64,000 nt of DNA from Paenibacillus sp. YN15. GTDB lineage: Bacteria > Bacillota > Bacilli > Paenibacillales > NBRC-103111. The stretch lies in contig NZ_QMFA01000030.1 of NCBI RefSeq assembly GCF_003285005.1, positions 1 through 64,000 on the forward strand. Direction: 5' to 3'. Within the stretch, counting starts at the first letter, position 1. Each line of letters starts with the position of its first letter. The notes under the pieces are model-generated. The model did not search any database, was not told the DNA's origin, and worked only from the letters and a program-made list of their open reading frames with translations. This document shows positions 60,760 through 64,000 of the stretch, piece by piece. Both the position numbers and the translations under genes were made by a program.

Positions 60760-60987
60760 GTAACAAGCCAAGCCCATGCGCCCCGGACAGGGGAACGGAC
60801 TCCGGCAGCAGCAAAGAATCATCAGCACACCACGGGCAGCGCGCGATCAAGCGGCTGCCTGTGGCATAGAATCGGAGAAATGCCATCCTGTCCGGGAGGG
60901 CTCCGGACCGGCAAGGCTGGGCTATCTGTTGGTCCATGCCGGCTATGCCGGGATTTGCGCCATTATCCCATCCCGTCAGGAGTGTGA

Positions 60988-63900
60988 ATGATGACCTTCG
61001 CTTCTGCTAGAAAAACCGTAAGCTTGTGGACCATCGTACTGCTTATTGCCGCCCTGCTTGCCCCTGTTTGGCCATATGGCGCAACCTATGCGTCTGCGGC
61101 GGAGCCGGATGGGGAGGCCGCCGCACCCCAGGTTGCCGCCGGTGTAACCGATCAGGTATATTCCGTAACCGACGCGGTTTATTTGGTTTCCGCCCTGGTT
61201 TTGACCACCGCCTCGGGAACCGAAGTGACTTCCCCAGCATTTAAGGTAGCGGGAAGAATTGACCAATATGCAGCAGACGGGAATCTGGCTGTGAAGGTTG
61301 GGGAAACCGCCGCCGCCATTGGAGCTGATGGAAGCTTTACCGCTACCGTTCCCTTGAAGGAAGGCCTGAACAGCTTAACGGTGCAGCTTTTGGCGGGAGC
61401 CGCTGTTTTGGACAGCGAAACGTTGACCGTCACCTACAAACCGCCTGCTGCCGGGAATGGGGTGGAGGTGGAGGCCGCTCCCGAGGATATTACCGTCAAT
61501 ATTGAAGGCCCCCGCAAGAAGATTGACTATATCGACCAGGATATAACGGGTATCGACAATATTATTGCTTTGTTCACCCGGGAATTTGGAAGTACCATTA
61601 CGATTCCTCTTTATAATGTGGCGGTACAAGTAGGTGCCGACAGCAGGGTCATGCGCGTGGTGAACCCGGCAGGAAGTACCGGAGTCCCGAGCTGGACCGG
61701 TCCCACGGAGCTGGAGATTCCCCAGGGCGGCTACGTGCTGCATGCCCAGGATACCAGCTATGCCAACAATGACATTAAGCGTTTTTTGGCTACCAAGTTT
61801 AAGGTTGGCGATGTGATCAAGCTCCGCAAGAACGGCGAGGTGGTGCCGGTCAGCGAGCTGATGAGCGGCCGGGTGAAGCTGGCCCTGGACAATTACCAGA
61901 TGGTCACCTCCACCAAAGCCCAGGAGCTGGTCAGCGGAAATATAAGCAATGTGGCGGATCTGTCTGCTATCCAATTGCTGATCAATGACACGGCTGTGCC
62001 TGTGGCGGCGGACGGCAGCTTTTCCTACAGTTATCCGCTCCAGTCAGGCATCAACTATATCCAGGTGAAGGTGATGAAGAACGGCGTGGAGGATACCAGC
62101 CGTGATCTGGTTGTCTTCAGCCGCCCGGGCTTCACCTCCGGCAAGGGCGTTATTCTGTGGGTGGACCAGGCCGCCAACGCCCGGAAATTTCAAACCAGCC
62201 AGCATGTGTACGAATTTCTGAAAAAGGCCAAGGATAACGGGGTTACGGAAGTGGTTTTCGATGTGAAGGGTGTGGAGGGATATGCTTCTTATAAGAAGAA
62301 TGACCTTACCGGGCGTCCTTATGTCAGCGAAATTACCGCACCCGCCAAAGCCGGGGCAAACCCCGATCTGGACCTGCTGGAGGAATTTATAACCCACGGG
62401 CATGATCTGGGGCTGAAAATTCATGCAGCCATCAATGTATTTGCCGAGGGCTCCATCGCCAGCAATGAATATGCCGTGCTGGACGATCATACGGATTGGG
62501 AGGAACGGATTTATGTTCCGGAGAACAACGGGCAGATCAAACGTCTGCGGGAGAGCGCCAAACAAGGGCTGGTGGCTTTTGTAAACCCGTCCAATGATGA
62601 AGTCCGTCAATATGAGCTGAAGACCTTCGAGGAGGTCATCAAAAACTACGATGTGGACGGTGTGGTTCATGACCGGGGCCGTTATGACAATGAGTCGGCG
62701 GATTTCAGCGATTTGACCCGGACCAAGTTCGAGGCTTTCCTTCAGGCCAGAGGCAAACAACTGCATAATTGGCCTGCGGATGTATTTAGCTATAACGGCT
62801 CCATCCGGGTGAACGGGCCTTTGATCCAGGATTGGTGGGAGTTCCGCTCCGGCACCATCAAGAGCTTTTTCGGCGAAGTGAAGAGTCTGGTGGACTCCTA
62901 TGAAGCCTCTGCGGGAAGGGAAATTCAAGTTTCCTCCTATGTAGGGTCCTGGTATGAAACCTACTATCTGAACGGGGTAAACTGGGGCAGCCCCAATTTC
63001 CGCTTCGATTCCAGATTGGGCCTGAAGGATGAATCCGTCTATACACCGGGGTATTATCAGACGGGTTACATTGAATATCTGGATTTTCTGATGGTCGGGG
63101 CGTACCAAACCACCGGGCAGGAGGTGGAAAAGTACATCACCCTGGGCAATATTGTTACCAACGGGGAAATCCCTCTGTATGCGGGGATTGCCTTGACCAA
63201 TGTCCAGGCGCCGGAGCTGCAGCGGGAGGTTTTCCAGTCGGGTTTGGCCAATACCAACGGTCTGATGCTGTTCGACGCCTCCCAGATCAACTGGCCTATC
63301 GCCTCTGCGGCGCTGAAGAATCAGGTGTATGTCAAGGACTACCAGGTGGGCTTCAGTTTACCGGGCAACCCGGAGCACTTCCTGGAAGGGAATTTCCATA
63401 ATATCAATTTGGTAGAAGGGAATATCAATGCGTATACGGATTCCTTCGGTTATTCTACCGGCACCTCCCGTTTTGGGGTGGAGGTTGTGGTAGAGGCGGA
63501 TGGGACGGTTTCCAAGGTTCTGAACCGGAACCAGGCCATCAACTGGAGTTGGGGCTCCCCGGAGGAAAACAACAGTGTGATTCCTACCGGCGGTTTTGTG
63601 ATCTCGACCCTGGACCCGTCGGGCACCAAAACCAAACGCCAGCTTGTAGCCAATGCCTATAAGCCGGGCGATGAGGTGCGAGGCGCGCTGTTGAGCGGAT
63701 ATCTGCCTTATGAGGGGATGAAAACCGCCGACAGCCAGGTTGCGGTGAAGGGCAATGTTGAGGTTCTGGGCAAGGGGGCTGCGAACGTGCAGGTGGCGGG
63801 CAAAGCTGCCGCTGTCAGCAGCACCGGCGACTTCCAAGCAACTGTTCCGCTGACGGTGGGGGTTAACTCCGTCACCATGGCCGTGTATGTGGACGGGTTC

Positions 63901-64000
63901 AAAACCAATGAAAAAACCGTTCAGATTACCCGAACTCAAAGCACAGGCGGTTCCTCAGGCTACGGCGGCGGAGTTGCGGAACCGGAGTTGGTCAAACAGA
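60988..64000 (+). CDS. Secreted GHL10-like glycosidase with Ig-like modules, cut by the window edge
   Basis: The frame is open for 1004 codons to the window end and has no stop. After a signal peptide (about 1-36, cleavage near ASA-AE) come an Ig-like module like glucodextranase domain B (about 60-150), a beta-rich part, a second Ig-like module (about 318-385), and a TIM-barrel region of the glycosyl-hydrolase-like 10 (GHL10) type (about 390-790). That region carries GVILWVDQAANARKFQ, EVVFDVKGVEGYASY and DGVVHDRGRYDN. A third Ig-like module (about 915-985) then leads to a Gly/Ser linker. AGGAGTG precedes the double ATG. Members of this family often end in S-layer (SLH) repeats; these would lie beyond the window. 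Confidence 0.8.
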   Translation, partial: MMTFASARKTVSLWTIVLLIAALLAPVWPYGATYASAAEPDGEAAAPQVAAGVTDQVYSVTDAVYLVSALVLTTASGTEVTSPAFKVAGRIDQYAADGNLAVKVGETAAAIGADGSFTATVPLKEGLNSLTVQLLAGAAVLDSETLTVTYKPPAAGNGVEVEAAPEDITVNIEGPRKKIDYIDQDITGIDNIIALFTREFGSTITIPLYNVAVQVGADSRVMRVVNPAGSTGVPSWTGPTELEIPQGGYVLHAQDTSYANNDIKRFLATKFKVGDVIKLRKNGEVVPVSELMSGRVKLALDNYQMVTSTKAQELVSGNISNVADLSAIQLLINDTAVPVAADGSFSYSYPLQSGINYIQVKVMKNGVEDTSRDLVVFSRPGFTSGKGVILWVDQAANARKFQTSQHVYEFLKKAKDNGVTEVVFDVKGVEGYASYKKNDLTGRPYVSEITAPAKAGANPDLDLLEEFITHGHDLGLKIHAAINVFAEGSIASNEYAVLDDHTDWEERIYVPENNGQIKRLRESAKQGLVAFVNPSNDEVRQYELKTFEEVIKNYDVDGVVHDRGRYDNESADFSDLTRTKFEAFLQARGKQLHNWPADVFSYNGSIRVNGPLIQDWWEFRSGTIKSFFGEVKSLVDSYEASAGREIQVSSYVGSWYETYYLNGVNWGSPNFRFDSRLGLKDESVYTPGYYQTGYIEYLDFLMVGAYQTTGQEVEKYITLGNIVTNGEIPLYAGIALTNVQAPELQREVFQSGLANTNGLMLFDASQINWPIASAALKNQVYVKDYQVGFSLPGNPEHFLEGNFHNINLVEGNINAYTDSFGYSTGTSRFGVEVVVEADGTVSKVLNRNQAINWSWGSPEENNSVIPTGGFVISTLDPSGTKTKRQLVANAYKPGDEVRGALLSGYLPYEGMKTADSQVAVKGNVEVLGKGAANVQVAGKAAAVSSTGDFQATVPLTVGVNSVTMAVYVDGFKTNEKTVQITRTQSTGGSSGYGGGVAEPELVKQ

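Overview
The window looks like a chromosomal segment of a Paenibacillus-type spore-forming Firmicute. This is inferred, not proven. The basis is moderately GC-rich coding sequence, strong AGGAGG-type ribosome binding sites, CUT1 sugar importers of the LplB/LplC kind with no ATPase gene beside them, AraC-type regulators with extracytoplasmic sensor domains, YesM/YesN two-component pairs, YitT proteins, a YheC/D-type ATP-grasp protein and a KinA-like soluble PAS kinase. I see no rRNA, tRNA, CRISPR array, prophage or insertion sequence.

Layout. Positions 1-5171 carry a repeat-rich start, a 7TM kinase/LuxR-type regulator pair and a DUF2339 membrane protein, then a second repeat-rich gap. Positions 5172-25967 form a large glycan-utilisation locus: an AraC-type transmembrane regulator, permease-permease-lipoprotein, three secreted glycan-active proteins (a BNR propeller protein broken by one in-frame TGA, a two-CBM clan-A-like glycosidase and a 1656-residue multidomain glycosidase), a second permease-permease-lipoprotein set and a second AraC-type regulator. 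Positions 26012-32742 hold L-serine dehydratase (sdaAA/sdaAB), a mosaic copper-amine-oxidase-N/SNase-like/RCC1 secreted protein, a CPA2 antiporter, and a TetR regulator divergent from a zinc alcohol dehydrogenase with two palindromic operator candidates between them.

Positions 32928-38385 are the most unusual part. An SbnB-like dehydrogenase follows a gene fusing a complete PaaK-like adenylate-forming domain to an SbnA-like PLP enzyme. SbnA and SbnB make L-2,3-diaminopropionate, so the fused ligase suggests that this amino acid, or its partner, is activated by the same protein. A divergent ATP-grasp gene and a SAM methyltransferase with a structured leader lie next to it. Positions 38933-50256 are ordinary accessory genes: a PH-domain protein, an AraC regulator divergent from an FAD oxidoreductase, an MBL-fold hydrolase, an SH3-repeat exported protein, a PD-(D/E)XK Rpn-like protein, a small coiled-coil protein, a PAS kinase and two YitT proteins.

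Positions 50866 to the end form another carbohydrate locus: SGNH hydrolase, a first binding lipoprotein, YesM/YesN-type kinase and regulator, an importer with its own binding lipoprotein, and a GHL10-like secreted protein cut by the window edge. Several families of short intergenic repeats lie between the genes.
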